64,000 nucleotides of DNA, taken from an uncultured bacterium (lineage in GTDB: Bacteria > Bacillota > Clostridia > Oscillospirales > Ruminococcaceae). The position numbers and the translations under genes were made by a program. The first letter of the stretch is position 1; each line of letters starts with the position of its first letter. Below the pieces are notes generated by a model. That model made no database searches. It saw only the letters and a list, made by a program, of their open reading frames with translations, and was not told the origin of the DNA. Location of the stretch: NCBI GenBank assembly GCA_905215965.1, contig CAJMSD010000007.1:62001-126000 (forward strand), in the 5' to 3' direction. Below, piece after piece: positions 16,543 through 26,326 of the stretch.

Positions 16543-18357
16543 ATGGATATGGAACGTCTTGAAAACGAACAGGACAGCAATTTATTGCCTGCCGACGGAG
16601 CTCAGCAGGATAAAAATATATCTTCCGAAGAACCTGAAAAAAGCCATGACGTTTCGCACATAAGCAGATTTCATAAGCTGCAAAGAGGAATCACCGTCAT
16701 TTTCGCCCGTCTCGGACTGAGCGCGGTCAAGGTGCTCGCGCGGACTCTGCTTGGAATAATAAAAGGAATCAAGTTTTTATGCTCGGAGGTATGGGCATTT
16801 ATTTCAGCAATACTCAGGTATACGGTTTCACTGCTGAAAATACTGATATCTCCGTTCAAAAAGAGAATGAAGCTTACCGCCGATATGCAGAGAGCTCTGC
16901 GCAAGGCAAAAAAGAAAAGCAAAAGAGCATATACCGAGGAGCTTATCCGCTGCACTGCCGGTTTTCTTTTCGGCGAGGACGGCGTGTGCTATACTGCCTT
17001 TAATTATATACTTCCGATAATTTCCGTGGCATTCCTTGCCGCAGTTATCAAATACGGCTCGGGTCTTGAATACGGTCTGAGCGTGGAGTACAACGGCAAG
17101 GAGATAGGAATTATCTCTGCCGAAGCCGATTACGACTACGCCGCCCATGAAGTTCAGCAGCGTATAGCTTATGCCGAAAACGATGAACAGATAGACTTTT
17201 CACCTAAATTTTCACTTCGCATCATATCTGACGACGAGCAATTTGTAAACTCGTCACAGCTTGCCAATAAAATTCTCTCCGTTTCCGACCGCACTCTTAC
17301 CGAAGCATACGGAATATATATAGACGGCAATTTTATCGGCGCAGTCAAGGACAAAGAACCCGTTGAAAACGCTTTGATAGACGTGCTTCTTAACTACAAA
17401 ACGGACGGAGTTGCGCGCGACGTATCGTTCAAAAACAAGATCGAATATTCCGACGGAATTTATCTTGCCGAAAGCGTTATGACCGAGGACGAAGCTATTG
17501 ATCTTCTGACCTCGCAGAAACAGACGCAGGATACCTATGTAGTCCAGCCCGGCGATTCTCCGCTTGTAATATGCAAAAAGCATAACATGGATCTTGAACG
17601 CTTTTTGCTTCTTAATCCAAATGTAAACGAAAGCTGCGAAGCAGGGCAGATCGTCAGAGTCCTTGAAACCGAAAGCTATCTTCCGATACAATACGTCCGC
17701 GAAATGGAGACTCTTTCCTTTCTCGACTATGAAACTATCGAGGTTGAAACGAGCGCTCTTAACGTTGGAACATCTTCCATTCTCGTAAAAGGAGAAAAGG
17801 GCGAAAAGCGCAGCAACGTTGAGATAACTTACATTGACGGTATTGAACGCTCGCGTAAGACCATAAGCTCGGAGATCGTAAAAGAGCCTGTGGTCGAACA
17901 GGTCGGCATCGGCACCTATACGGCGCGTCCTTCAAGCCCGAACACTCAGCTATACGGCTCGGGACAGTTCGGCTGGCCTGTAGACGGAGGATATGTAAGC
18001 GATACTTTTATCAGCAACCGTAATCATAAGGGACTGGATATTGCAGCTCCCGGAGGAACGGACATTTACGCTGCCGCAGACGGAGTTGTAGTGTCGGCAG
18101 GCTGGAACAGCCACGGCTACGGATATTTCGTTATGATAGATCATCTTAACGGTTATCAGACGGTATACGGTCATTGCAGCGCATTGTTTGCGGTTGAGGG
18201 ACAGACCGTTACAAGAGGTCAGCTTATCGCCGCAGTCGGAACTACCGGAGATTCCTCCGGAAATCATTGTCATTTTGAGGTGCGTTATCTTGGAATGTGC
18301 TACGATCCGGCAATGTTCATAAATACCGTTGATTCATTTAAAGAAGACGAGGAATAA
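16543..18357 (+). CDS. Membrane-anchored M23 endopeptidase with LysM and G5 domains
   Basis: A 604-residue peptidoglycan hydrolase. Layout: cytoplasmic basic N-terminus, a hydrophobic anchor near residues 150-172, a long extracytoplasmic region, a LysM at about 330-375 (YVVQPGDSPLVICKKHNM), a G5 domain at about 385-450, and a C-terminal LytM/M23 domain with HKGLD (near 495) and HCHFEV (near 575), the zinc and catalytic motifs. An AAAGGAG site 8 nt before 16543 decides the start over an earlier in-frame TTG. The long cytoplasmic region is unusual for this architecture. A role in growth or division remodelling is likely. Confidence 0.93.
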   Translation: MDMERLENEQDSNLLPADGAQQDKNISSEEPEKSHDVSHISRFHKLQRGITVIFARLGLSAVKVLARTLLGIIKGIKFLCSEVWAFISAILRYTVSLLKILISPFKKRMKLTADMQRALRKAKKKSKRAYTEELIRCTAGFLFGEDGVCYTAFNYILPIISVAFLAAVIKYGSGLEYGLSVEYNGKEIGIISAEADYDYAAHEVQQRIAYAENDEQIDFSPKFSLRIISDDEQFVNSSQLANKILSVSDRTLTEAYGIYIDGNFIGAVKDKEPVENALIDVLLNYKTDGVARDVSFKNKIEYSDGIYLAESVMTEDEAIDLLTSQKQTQDTYVVQPGDSPLVICKKHNMDLERFLLLNPNVNESCEAGQIVRVLETESYLPIQYVREMETLSFLDYETIEVETSALNVGTSSILVKGEKGEKRSNVEITYIDGIERSRKTISSEIVKEPVVEQVGIGTYTARPSSPNTQLYGSGQFGWPVDGGYVSDTFISNRNHKGLDIAAPGGTDIYAAADGVVVSAGWNSHGYGYFVMIDHLNGYQTVYGHCSALFAVEGQTVTRGQLIAAVGTTGDSSGNHCHFEVRYLGMCYDPAMFINTVDSFKEDEE

Positions 18358-18368
18358 AGTAAATAACG

Positions 18369-18404
18369 AAAAAGCCGCTCTGAATACAGAGCGGCTCGTT
18401 TTTT
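18369..18404. terminator. Bidirectional intrinsic terminator
   Basis: Perfect stem AGCCGCTCTG/CAGAGCGGCT with AATA loop (18373-18396), flanked by an A-run and a T-run. It serves both the M23 gene and the end of the convergent sugar operon. Confidence 0.9.
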
Positions 18405-19446
18405 ATCCGACAAGTCCCGAACGTTCAATACCTTCGGTAAAGTATTTCTGCAAGCATACATAAAGCAGAAGTATAGGAGCGATCGAAAGCAGACAGCCTG
18501 CTTCTTTCCATACTATCTGTTCACGCGGACTTATCTCAACTGTTGCGTTATTGAACAGCGTCATCTTTAGCTGAGCGTCAAGATTCTGAAGCATAAGAGC
18601 AATGGTCTGATTGTTTGTGAAGAATGTCGAGCTTACATAGTAATCATTCCAATACCATACTACTGAAAACAGAAATACGGTAAGAAATGCCGACGCAGCA
18701 TTCGGGATCATAACTCTTATAAATGTCTTGAACGGACCGCAGCCGTCAATATATGCAGCGTCCTCAAGCTCACGCGGAAGTCCCTTGAAGAACTGTCTGA
18801 ATATGAGTATCATCAGACCGGAACGTATACCGTTCGCCGTAAGCGCAGGAAGATACATTGTTAATTTTGAATCAATAAGATTGACAGAAAACAGTCCCTT
18901 GATGCCGAAAAATCTGAACTGCGTATAAAGCGGCAGCGAAATAACCTGCGTAGGAACAAGGATCATCATTATAACGATACCGAAAAGAAGTCCCTTGCCT
19001 TTGAATTTAAATCTTGCAAAGCCGTATCCCGTGATCGCGCAGGAGCATACCTGAACAAATGAACAGCCGATATTGAGCAGCAGCGTATTTGTAAGGGTAT
19101 TTCCGAAATCCATTGCCTGCATCGTTTCTTTTATTATCTGAAGCGTGTAGTGCCTCGGAATCCACATGACTGTAGGATCGCTCATATCCGCTCTTTCTCT
19201 GAAAGCGCAGCTTACCATATAAATAAGCGGATAAAGGATAACAAAGCTAAGTCCGAAGATGATAAGGAAGCGGAATATCGGCCACACCTTGTCAACTATA
19301 GCCTTACGGCGCAGATAAGCAAGCTCCTGCTTGTTCATTGTAGCCATTCGTATTTTTTTCGCTTGCTTTTTGCTCATTCCGTTGCCGATCTCATGCTCTT
19401 TCTTTGAAGCAGGCTCAGGAGCGGCAGCTATAACGTTATCTGACAT
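18403..19446 (-). CDS. Carbohydrate ABC transporter permease (MalG-like)
   Basis: A 347-residue inner-membrane subunit of a CUT1-type sugar importer with six predicted helices after a long charged N-terminal tail. The ATPase-contacting EAA loop reads ELEDAAYIDGCGPFKTFIRVMIP. The C-terminal end KYFTEGIERSGLVG is typical of MalG-type permeases. It is the last gene of the operon that starts at 30267 and pairs with the permease just upstream. Confidence 0.92.
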   Translation of the reverse strand: MSDNVIAAAPEPASKKEHEIGNGMSKKQAKKIRMATMNKQELAYLRRKAIVDKVWPIFRFLIIFGLSFVILYPLIYMVSCAFRERADMSDPTVMWIPRHYTLQIIKETMQAMDFGNTLTNTLLLNIGCSFVQVCSCAITGYGFARFKFKGKGLLFGIVIMMILVPTQVISLPLYTQFRFFGIKGLFSVNLIDSKLTMYLPALTANGIRSGLMILIFRQFFKGLPRELEDAAYIDGCGPFKTFIRVMIPNAASAFLTVFLFSVVWYWNDYYVSSTFFTNNQTIALMLQNLDAQLKMTLFNNATVEISPREQIVWKEAGCLLSIAPILLLYVCLQKYFTEGIERSGLVG

Positions 19447-19460
19447 ATTACCGCACCTCC

Positions 19461-20393
19461 TTAATCTACCTCATAGTAAATAAATTTATTTACTATGGCT
19501 GTAATAATACCGACAGCGACAAGAACGATCAGGAAGTATATCCATGCCATTGCCGATGCCTCTCCGAATTTCCAGTCTTCCTTCATGTCGAGTATACGTC
19601 CCATGACCTTATTTGTAGGACTTGTAAACGAATCGATGACTGTAAAGATGAGATTTGCAAGGATAAACGGACTTACATACGGGAAGGTGATCTTCCAGAA
19701 ATATTCCCATGCCGTAGCGCCCTCCATCTGAGCCGCTTCCTTTGCGGCAGGAGGAATATTCTGAAGCGCGGCAAGGAAAATAAGGATCTGGATTCCTGCA
19801 CTCCATACGATACCGAAAATATTATCGGCGACCGTTTGTATCAGCGTACTCATATCGTCGCTCAGACCGTAAATTCCAAGGAACTGCATAAGCTCCCCGA
19901 CAAGGTCGGTCGAAAACATCGTTGAGAACTGACCCGCTCCGGTATTTCCCGTGCTTGACATATCACCGTTAATGATCTTATAAACAGGACCCGTGGCGAT
20001 AATTACCGGAAGGAAGAATATAGCTCTCGCAAAGGTTCTTCCCTTGAATTTCTGATTAAGGATAACAGCTATAAACAGCGAAAAGATAAGCACAAGAACG
20101 GTTTTCCATGCTGTTTCGAAAAGAGCGTCCTTGAGATAATCGGCGTAATTTTCGTCAACGGTAAGAACATAATTGTACTTCTCAAGACCTACCCACTTCG
20201 TTATCATTTCTCCCTCGCCGATAGAAACCTCGTTAAAGGAATACCACAGGGACTTTACAAGAGGGATAAGGAAGAAGAACAGCGTTCCGATCATCCATAA
20301 GCCGATAAAGCCATAGCCGTACAGAGCTTTTCTTTTTTCATACGCAAGCTTTTTTCTTGCTTTTTTTCCTGATTTAACTTCAGCTTTACTCAT
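19461..20393 (-). CDS. Sugar ABC transporter permease (MalF-like)
   Basis: A 310-residue partner permease with six membrane segments; the EAA loop reads AAKEAAQMEGATAWEYFWKITFP. Its ATG overlaps the stop of the DUF5696 gene by one base (TGATG), so the two are translationally coupled. This is the second MalF/MalG pair of the same operon. Confidence 0.92.
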   Translation of the reverse strand: MSKAEVKSGKKARKKLAYEKRKALYGYGFIGLWMIGTLFFFLIPLVKSLWYSFNEVSIGEGEMITKWVGLEKYNYVLTVDENYADYLKDALFETAWKTVLVLIFSLFIAVILNQKFKGRTFARAIFFLPVIIATGPVYKIINGDMSSTGNTGAGQFSTMFSTDLVGELMQFLGIYGLSDDMSTLIQTVADNIFGIVWSAGIQILIFLAALQNIPPAAKEAAQMEGATAWEYFWKITFPYVSPFILANLIFTVIDSFTSPTNKVMGRILDMKEDWKFGEASAMAWIYFLIVLVAVGIITAIVNKFIYYEVD

Positions 20394-23236
20394 CAGAACC
20401 TGATACCTCCTTCTTCTGCATATTTGTTAAGATCGTATTCCACACCGTTCTCGGTGATGATCTTATTTTCGAAATCGACCTCTATAACGGTTCCGTCCGA
20501 ATAAACGGCAGTCGCGACATTGCCGTCCGTTGAATAATTGTCGATCGTACATCCGCTTACGTCCGAAAGTATCGATGAAACGAGTTTATACTCCGAAGCA
20601 GCCGTCTGTATCCAGTTTGAGTAATTCGCATAATAATAAACGTCAAAGTCGGTGTCCTTAAGCTCGCTCGTCTCCGCATAAAGCATATCAAAGCTGAGAT
20701 TGCTTCCGGTAGCGGCAGCCATAAGAAGAAGCGTTTCAGAATCGGCGCTTCCGTTTATAGCCGGAGTAGAATACGGAATGATACCGTGCATAACAAGCTG
20801 ATAGAAAGGAATGTCCTCATCGAACATATCAAATCTGCTCGAACTGAGCGGAACGTTTGTTATGTGGTTCACATACGGCAAAGCGTAGGCGTTTGCAGTA
20901 TCGGCAAGAATGCCGCCGGAGAGCTTATCGTCGATATTCTTGTAGCTTTCCGAAAGAAGCTGCATTGTCTTATAGCGCGAAATATTCTTCTTGCCGTAAT
21001 CGCCGTAAAGCGAAGAGGTCATCGAGCCGACCGCCATTCCGTTCAAGCCGCTGTCCGCGTAGCTTTCGGACGCCTCGGAAAATACTTCTCCGAAAAGTCC
21101 GGGAGAAAGAAGCGACATATTTTTCTTGAAGCCGTCGGGAATACCGTAAGCTCTGTCATAGCTGATGATTCTCGAATACGCTCCCGAAACACGCACCGAT
21201 GTGCTTGTAAAGGAATAATATCCGTTGCCGGAATAGAAATCTCTGTTGTCGGAAACGGGATAAAAATCAAAGCCGTTAGAGTCCATATAGCTTGTAAGCT
21301 CGCTGAAATCGCTCTTTCCGCCGAGAGTTCCCGACGGCTTCGCCTTAGTATCGACCTGATTTTTTATGCCGTTATTTGTCCAATTGTTATACGAAACAAC
21401 CATGTCGTCCACGCCGCTTTCGTTAAGCCTTGAAAGTATATCCTGCGCTTCCGAATAGCCGGTAATTTTTGTTTTCATCGTAACAGGGATTCCGAGAACA
21501 GGCTTCTTTTTCTCAACTCCGCCGTAAAGATCAACATACATGGGAGCTGAATTTTCCTCAGTCTTAACGGTAACTCCGCCGTTATCAAGAAGATATTCCC
21601 TGTACTTTGCGGCAACATCGGTATAGCTTGCGTCCTCTTTGGAGATCGGATAGTAAAGAAGCTCTATATCGTCTGTTTTAATATCTCCGCTCTCAAAAAC
21701 CGTAAGCTCCTCCTTATTTCCGCCGGACATATAGAATGTATCCGTACCTCTGAGCACAAAGGTAAAATTGCAGAGGTTATAGCTGCTGTTTGACTGCTTG
21801 GAAACGCTTGCATTGAGAAAAGCGTTTGAATCGCCCTTAGAGGCAACCACAAGCATAGCGTTTTCGTCCTTGACGATTCCGTACATCGGCAGGTAGACCT
21901 GTTCGGTCACCGCGCCTTTTACCGTAGGAACAGCCGTTACATCAGAGCCGTAAACTCTCTGGGAGTAGGCATTTTTTGTGGTTTTTCCGTTATTGAATCT
22001 TACCAGCGCACCGCTTCCGTCGGGAATAACGAAATATCCGTCCTCGTCCGAGCTGCCTGCGCCGAAGCTGCCCATTACCGTGATCTCGGTAGCAATATTC
22101 GCCTTGTTGGTCTCTTCGATCTCGGAGGTCTTGATGCTTGCCTTGAGATGATCGTCCTCTATAACGTAATCTACCGGATATTTTATTCCAACCTTTTGGT
22201 AATCGTAAACTACCCTGATTCCGTTTGAAATATCCGTCACCTTGACAGTGCAGTCGTCCGAATTGGAACGCAGATAATTATGAGGAGAACGTCTTTCCGG
22301 AACACCGTAACGAAGCACGTTTGATGAACGAAGCTCGTTTATAATAAGCGGAGTCGCTATCTCGTCGCGCGAAGCGTCAAGCGGAGACGACCACCATATA
22401 TAGCCTGTTTCCTTATTTTCAAGGCCTATAATAGCGTTGCGGTCGTCAACAAGCATACGATATCCGTCGTTTTCGGCAGCATATCTGAACGTTCCGTAAA
22501 CGCGCTTCATATCAGCGCTGAGCCATGCAAACTGCTCGCCGTCATCGCTTACGAACACAAGTCTGCCGTCCTCTTCGCCGCTGTAATTATAGGTTGCTTC
22601 GACTTCTTTGTGATCCTCGTCCATAAGTTCAAGAGTTTTTCCGTCCTCCGTTTTAAAGAGATACGGATTATCTATAGTGGTAACTACCTCGCGGATCCTT
22701 ATTGCCTTTGTCAGCTCTTCATCAACTGTAAGAAGATAGCGTCCGGCATCGCTTATATATATTTTACCGTCGTCGCACTTGCTGCTTTTCTTGAAATTAG
22801 CAATTGCCTTGCCCTGTTCGGGATCGACGGCGACAAGATCGTCGATTTTCTTCAGAAGCTCGATATCCGCTTCCGCGTCAAGCTCATCCTGAGTCGGCTC
22901 GGCGTCCTTGTCATAATCGTCTTTGTCCTTGGGATCTCCGCCGTGAGCGTTCCAGATCTCGTCCTTATAATCGTCGCTCTTGAAGTAAATATCGATACCG
23001 TCAACAGTGCCTATCTTATGAAGAAGTCTCTCCGCATCGGCAGCTGAAAGCTCGACGTCCTCGACCTCCTCGGTACGTTTTTCTGCTTCCTCTTCTTCCT
23101 CGCCTGTTTCCTCAGCAGAATCCAAAGCTGCACCGTCCGAAGCTTCATCGTCCCCGGCGGCGTAAATACTTCCAACTGTAGAAAGCATTGAAACTGTTAA
23201 AAGACAAAGCAAAAATCTTCTTATCTTATTTCCCAT
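20393..23236 (-). CDS. Large secreted DUF5696-domain protein
   Basis: About 947 residues with a signal peptide (GNKIRRFLLCLLTVSML), then a strongly acidic linker (about residues 30-60, Glu/Asp rich) and a large extracytoplasmic domain. It resembles the DUF5696 family, which in Gram-positive bacteria sits beside sugar ABC permeases; no biochemical function is established that I know of. The region around WWSSPLDA and the C-terminal half suggest a beta-rich plus barrel enzyme-like fold, but catalytic residues cannot be assigned. The start at 23236 is chosen over an upstream TTG because of the signal peptide. Confidence 0.75.
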   Translation of the reverse strand: MGNKIRRFLLCLLTVSMLSTVGSIYAAGDDEASDGAALDSAEETGEEEEEAEKRTEEVEDVELSAADAERLLHKIGTVDGIDIYFKSDDYKDEIWNAHGGDPKDKDDYDKDAEPTQDELDAEADIELLKKIDDLVAVDPEQGKAIANFKKSSKCDDGKIYISDAGRYLLTVDEELTKAIRIREVVTTIDNPYLFKTEDGKTLELMDEDHKEVEATYNYSGEEDGRLVFVSDDGEQFAWLSADMKRVYGTFRYAAENDGYRMLVDDRNAIIGLENKETGYIWWSSPLDASRDEIATPLIINELRSSNVLRYGVPERRSPHNYLRSNSDDCTVKVTDISNGIRVVYDYQKVGIKYPVDYVIEDDHLKASIKTSEIEETNKANIATEITVMGSFGAGSSDEDGYFVIPDGSGALVRFNNGKTTKNAYSQRVYGSDVTAVPTVKGAVTEQVYLPMYGIVKDENAMLVVASKGDSNAFLNASVSKQSNSSYNLCNFTFVLRGTDTFYMSGGNKEELTVFESGDIKTDDIELLYYPISKEDASYTDVAAKYREYLLDNGGVTVKTEENSAPMYVDLYGGVEKKKPVLGIPVTMKTKITGYSEAQDILSRLNESGVDDMVVSYNNWTNNGIKNQVDTKAKPSGTLGGKSDFSELTSYMDSNGFDFYPVSDNRDFYSGNGYYSFTSTSVRVSGAYSRIISYDRAYGIPDGFKKNMSLLSPGLFGEVFSEASESYADSGLNGMAVGSMTSSLYGDYGKKNISRYKTMQLLSESYKNIDDKLSGGILADTANAYALPYVNHITNVPLSSSRFDMFDEDIPFYQLVMHGIIPYSTPAINGSADSETLLLMAAATGSNLSFDMLYAETSELKDTDFDVYYYANYSNWIQTAASEYKLVSSILSDVSGCTIDNYSTDGNVATAVYSDGTVIEVDFENKIITENGVEYDLNKYAEEGGIRF

Positions 23237-23257
23237 TTTCAAAATCACCGCCAATCT

Positions 23258-23887
23258 TCAGACTCTGACACGGTATGAAATTTCCGTGTAAACAGATGAA
23301 AAGAATACCCAAACCTGCTGAATGAGCGAAAGAACAAGAACCAGCAGGAACAATATGATAAGCATTGCCGCAATTGTGAGAAGTATGGCAAAAACCGTTT
23401 TGCCGAAGGTATATTGATGCACAGCCTTGATAGCCGAGAAGATCAGGACCGCCGACCAACAGATGCCTATGATCTCTACTGCCTGCATGAATATATATTC
23501 GTCTCTGATAAGAAAATGCGAGAGGAATACATTTATATAGATCTGCGCAACGTAAGGTATGAGAGCGTAAGCGCTGTAAATGCAGATATTTTTCATGCTT
23601 CCCTCTCCGTCGAGAAGAGTACATACAGCCCAGTTGCCTATTACCCATGTTGCAAACAGGACAATGCTCTGTACGATATAAGGGATAACGTTGAAGGTCT
23701 TATCATAGGTCACATAAAACTGGAAACCGTAAAGACGTCCATAAGCGATTTGAGCAAAGAAGAAAAGCAGAACTATAAGGAAAGCGATTTTCAGAGAACC
23801 GCCTTTTTTCCAGCGCAGATCCTCAAAGCCTTCAAACGGGTGCGTAACAGTGTGCTTTACCCACTGCTTCTGAGTCAGATCCATCAT
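23258..23887 (-). CDS. Yip1-family membrane protein
   Basis: A 209-residue integral membrane protein with about five helices and a short cytoplasmic N-terminus ending in HPFEGFEDLRWKKGGS, the start motif of bacterial Yip1 proteins. It lies 4 nt after the NHL-repeat gene. Function in sugar operons is unknown; the conserved neighbourhood suggests a structural or regulatory partner of the transporter. Confidence 0.8.
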   Translation of the reverse strand: MMDLTQKQWVKHTVTHPFEGFEDLRWKKGGSLKIAFLIVLLFFFAQIAYGRLYGFQFYVTYDKTFNVIPYIVQSIVLFATWVIGNWAVCTLLDGEGSMKNICIYSAYALIPYVAQIYINVFLSHFLIRDEYIFMQAVEIIGICWSAVLIFSAIKAVHQYTFGKTVFAILLTIAAMLIILFLLVLVLSLIQQVWVFFSSVYTEISYRVRV

Positions 23888-23891
23888 AGCT

Positions 23892-25412
23892 CTATTCCTC
23901 CTCTCTCAATCTCTGTTCACGCTCCGCCTTTTCAGCATTTTCCCTTAGAATGCGCTTTTTTCGGAAAAATCTGCTCAAGGCGAAAAGTCCGATTATAACA
24001 ACTATAACGGCAATAACGATCTCTGTGAAATGAGCGTTCAGAAATTCGGAACGGTAGCCCTCGAACGCTTTATTGTAGATCGCCGGAACATCGGCAAGCT
24101 TTGCATATTTCATAGCTCCCTCATAGTCGCCGGAGTTATAGAGCGCGGATGCAACGCCGACATAAGCTCGTCTGTAGTTGCCGTCGCGTTTCAGCACCTC
24201 ATACCAAGGCTCAAGCGCCTGTTCATAGTAACCGCTGTTGTAAAGGTCGGTAGCCTCGTGAACGATCTTGCCGAAAGAGGTCTCGGTAAAAATAGTGACC
24301 GTATTTTTCTGCATATCGACCACATAAAGGTTTTCGCCCATTGATTCAAGCGCCGCGACCTGATCGAAGCCGCCCACCTGCTTCGCGATAGTACCTGTTA
24401 TAAAGAGCAGTCCGCATTCCTTATCGTACTGAAAAACACGTCCTGTCGTGAAGTCGAGGCAGTTGATATTGCCGTCGTCCGCGATGTCGATATCGCAGAT
24501 CTTAGCCTGATAATTGGTATTTGTATTCGTATCGTACATTGGAGTATAATCGCCGAAGGAAAGCTCAAGATTTGAGAAAATATTATTTCCTGCCGCGTTA
24601 AGCTTCTTTACTGTATCAGTCGTCTGCGTTGTCGAGGACGTACACGTAAATATAAAGTCGCCTTCAATGTCAAAGCTTGTTATACCCGACGGAACATTTC
24701 TTGCCTTACGCGCCTTTTTTTCATCGGAGGTAAAGAGATTCATAAAATAATTTCCGACTATCTCAGCCGTGGCTTCAACACGGTTTGCACCGTAAAAGCC
24801 CGAAAACTCGCCGTCCGGGAGGAACATTGCCGCACCGGTAGTGATGTTTCCGAGAACCACGTAAACATTTCCCGCCTTATCGACGATAACGCGCTGAGGA
24901 AGAAAGGTTCTTGACTGGTCAAAGACCTCGGAGGTCGGTTTTGTGATCTCCTGCACGACATTTCCGTCGTAATCACTGATAAGAACGCGCGAATTATCGT
25001 AATCCGCAATGTACATGAGATCGTTTTCCGCAGAAACGAAAATTCCCATAGGCTTTTTCAGATTTGTCACCGAGCCGTCTGGCATAACGAAGTCCTCATA
25101 TACCTTAACGACCTCGTCAAATTCCGAATTCACGGCAACGATCCTGTTATTTCCGGTATCCACAACATAAAAGATGTCGTTATGATCTCTGAAAATATCG
25201 TTCGGATTACTGAAATGACCTACTCCAAGATCGTTTCCCGAAACTATGCGGTCTGCGATATATCCCGCCTGAGACGGAATAGCTTCGCCCCAGCGGTCAT
25301 AGTTATAAACGTCGTACGGTTCACCGGCGGAAGCTGCAATAGAAGTAACCGAGCTTCCAAGAAGCACACCTGTAAAAACCAGCGACAAAAGCTTCTTAAA
25401 TCCTTTTTTCAC
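23892..25412 (-). CDS. Membrane-anchored NHL-repeat protein with TPR-like segment
   Basis: A 506-residue protein with a signal peptide, an extracytoplasmic NHL-type beta-propeller (repeats such as FYVVDTGNNRIVAVN and YIADYDNSRVLISDYDG), a TPR-like pair of helices near residues 395-440 (ALEPWYEVLKRDGNYRRAYVG), a membrane helix near 470-490 and a short charged cytoplasmic tail. The topology puts the propeller outside the cell. It may bind glycans or scaffold the transporter. No enzymatic residues are evident. Confidence 0.8.
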   Translation of the reverse strand: MKKGFKKLLSLVFTGVLLGSSVTSIAASAGEPYDVYNYDRWGEAIPSQAGYIADRIVSGNDLGVGHFSNPNDIFRDHNDIFYVVDTGNNRIVAVNSEFDEVVKVYEDFVMPDGSVTNLKKPMGIFVSAENDLMYIADYDNSRVLISDYDGNVVQEITKPTSEVFDQSRTFLPQRVIVDKAGNVYVVLGNITTGAAMFLPDGEFSGFYGANRVEATAEIVGNYFMNLFTSDEKKARKARNVPSGITSFDIEGDFIFTCTSSTTQTTDTVKKLNAAGNNIFSNLELSFGDYTPMYDTNTNTNYQAKICDIDIADDGNINCLDFTTGRVFQYDKECGLLFITGTIAKQVGGFDQVAALESMGENLYVVDMQKNTVTIFTETSFGKIVHEATDLYNSGYYEQALEPWYEVLKRDGNYRRAYVGVASALYNSGDYEGAMKYAKLADVPAIYNKAFEGYRSEFLNAHFTEIVIAVIVVIIGLFALSRFFRKKRILRENAEKAEREQRLREEE

Positions 25413-25435
25413 TTATTTCACCCTTTCTGCACTTC

Positions 25436-26314
25436 TTAGTCCTTGATACCCGAATGAGCCATAGTTTCAATTACGTTTTTCTGAGCTATCATGAATACTA
25501 CGATAGGCGGAACAAGCATAAATACTGCGGCAGCCATTGCAACGCCTGCACGGGCAAGTCCCGATGTAGCAGCCTGAGTAACTACAGTCGGCAGAGTCTT
25601 ATAAGCCTCGTTGAATACTACAGTACCTGCCTGAATGTTCCATGCCGCCTGGAATGCAAAAATGATAAGAGTCATCAAAGCCGGCTTCTGGTTAGGCATT
25701 ACGATCTGCCAGCATATTCGAAACAGTCCCGCGCCGTCGACCTTAGCCGCCTCTATCATGGCATCGGGCACCTGTCCGATAGACTGACGCATAAGGAACA
25801 ATCCCATTGGCGACGCGATCGACGGAAGGATCAGCGCCCAGTAGGTATCTATCATTCCGAGCTTTGCCATTACCATATACTGCATTATATAGATTACATT
25901 GCTCTGATAAAGCAGCGCAACAACTATAATACTGTTGATTATCTTGCTTCCCGGGAATCTGCACTTTGCAAGAACAAATGCAGCCATTGAAGCGAAAACG
26001 CACTGTAAAACCGTAACCGAGACAGTTACGAAAACGCTGTTGAACACGTATCGTGAAAACGGTACCTGATTGCTCTTGAGAACGGCGAACATTTCACCGA
26101 AATTATCGAGAGTAGGTTCGATCGCGTAAAGCTTCGGCGGGAAGATGAACAATTCCTCAACCGGCTTTATCGACATTACAACAGCAAGGTATATTGGCAG
26201 CACCATGAAAAGACCGAGCAGGAGGAGGAATGTAAATATTGCGATCGTGCCGCCGATCTTTCTGCCTGCCTGTTTATTGGAAGCTTTAAGCTTCGCTGTA
26301 TTGACCTGAGCCAT
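25436..26314 (-). CDS. Carbohydrate ABC transporter permease (MalG-like)
   Basis: A 292-residue permease with six helices. Its EAA loop is MIEAAKVDGAGLFRICWQIVMP and it ends in the MalG-type sequence NVIETMAHSGIKD. It pairs with the permease 12 nt upstream. No ATPase gene is present anywhere in the operon. Confidence 0.93.
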   Translation of the reverse strand: MAQVNTAKLKASNKQAGRKIGGTIAIFTFLLLLGLFMVLPIYLAVVMSIKPVEELFIFPPKLYAIEPTLDNFGEMFAVLKSNQVPFSRYVFNSVFVTVSVTVLQCVFASMAAFVLAKCRFPGSKIINSIIVVALLYQSNVIYIMQYMVMAKLGMIDTYWALILPSIASPMGLFLMRQSIGQVPDAMIEAAKVDGAGLFRICWQIVMPNQKPALMTLIIFAFQAAWNIQAGTVVFNEAYKTLPTVVTQAATSGLARAGVAMAAAVFMLVPPIVVFMIAQKNVIETMAHSGIKD

Positions 26315-26326
26315 TATTCCGCCTCC

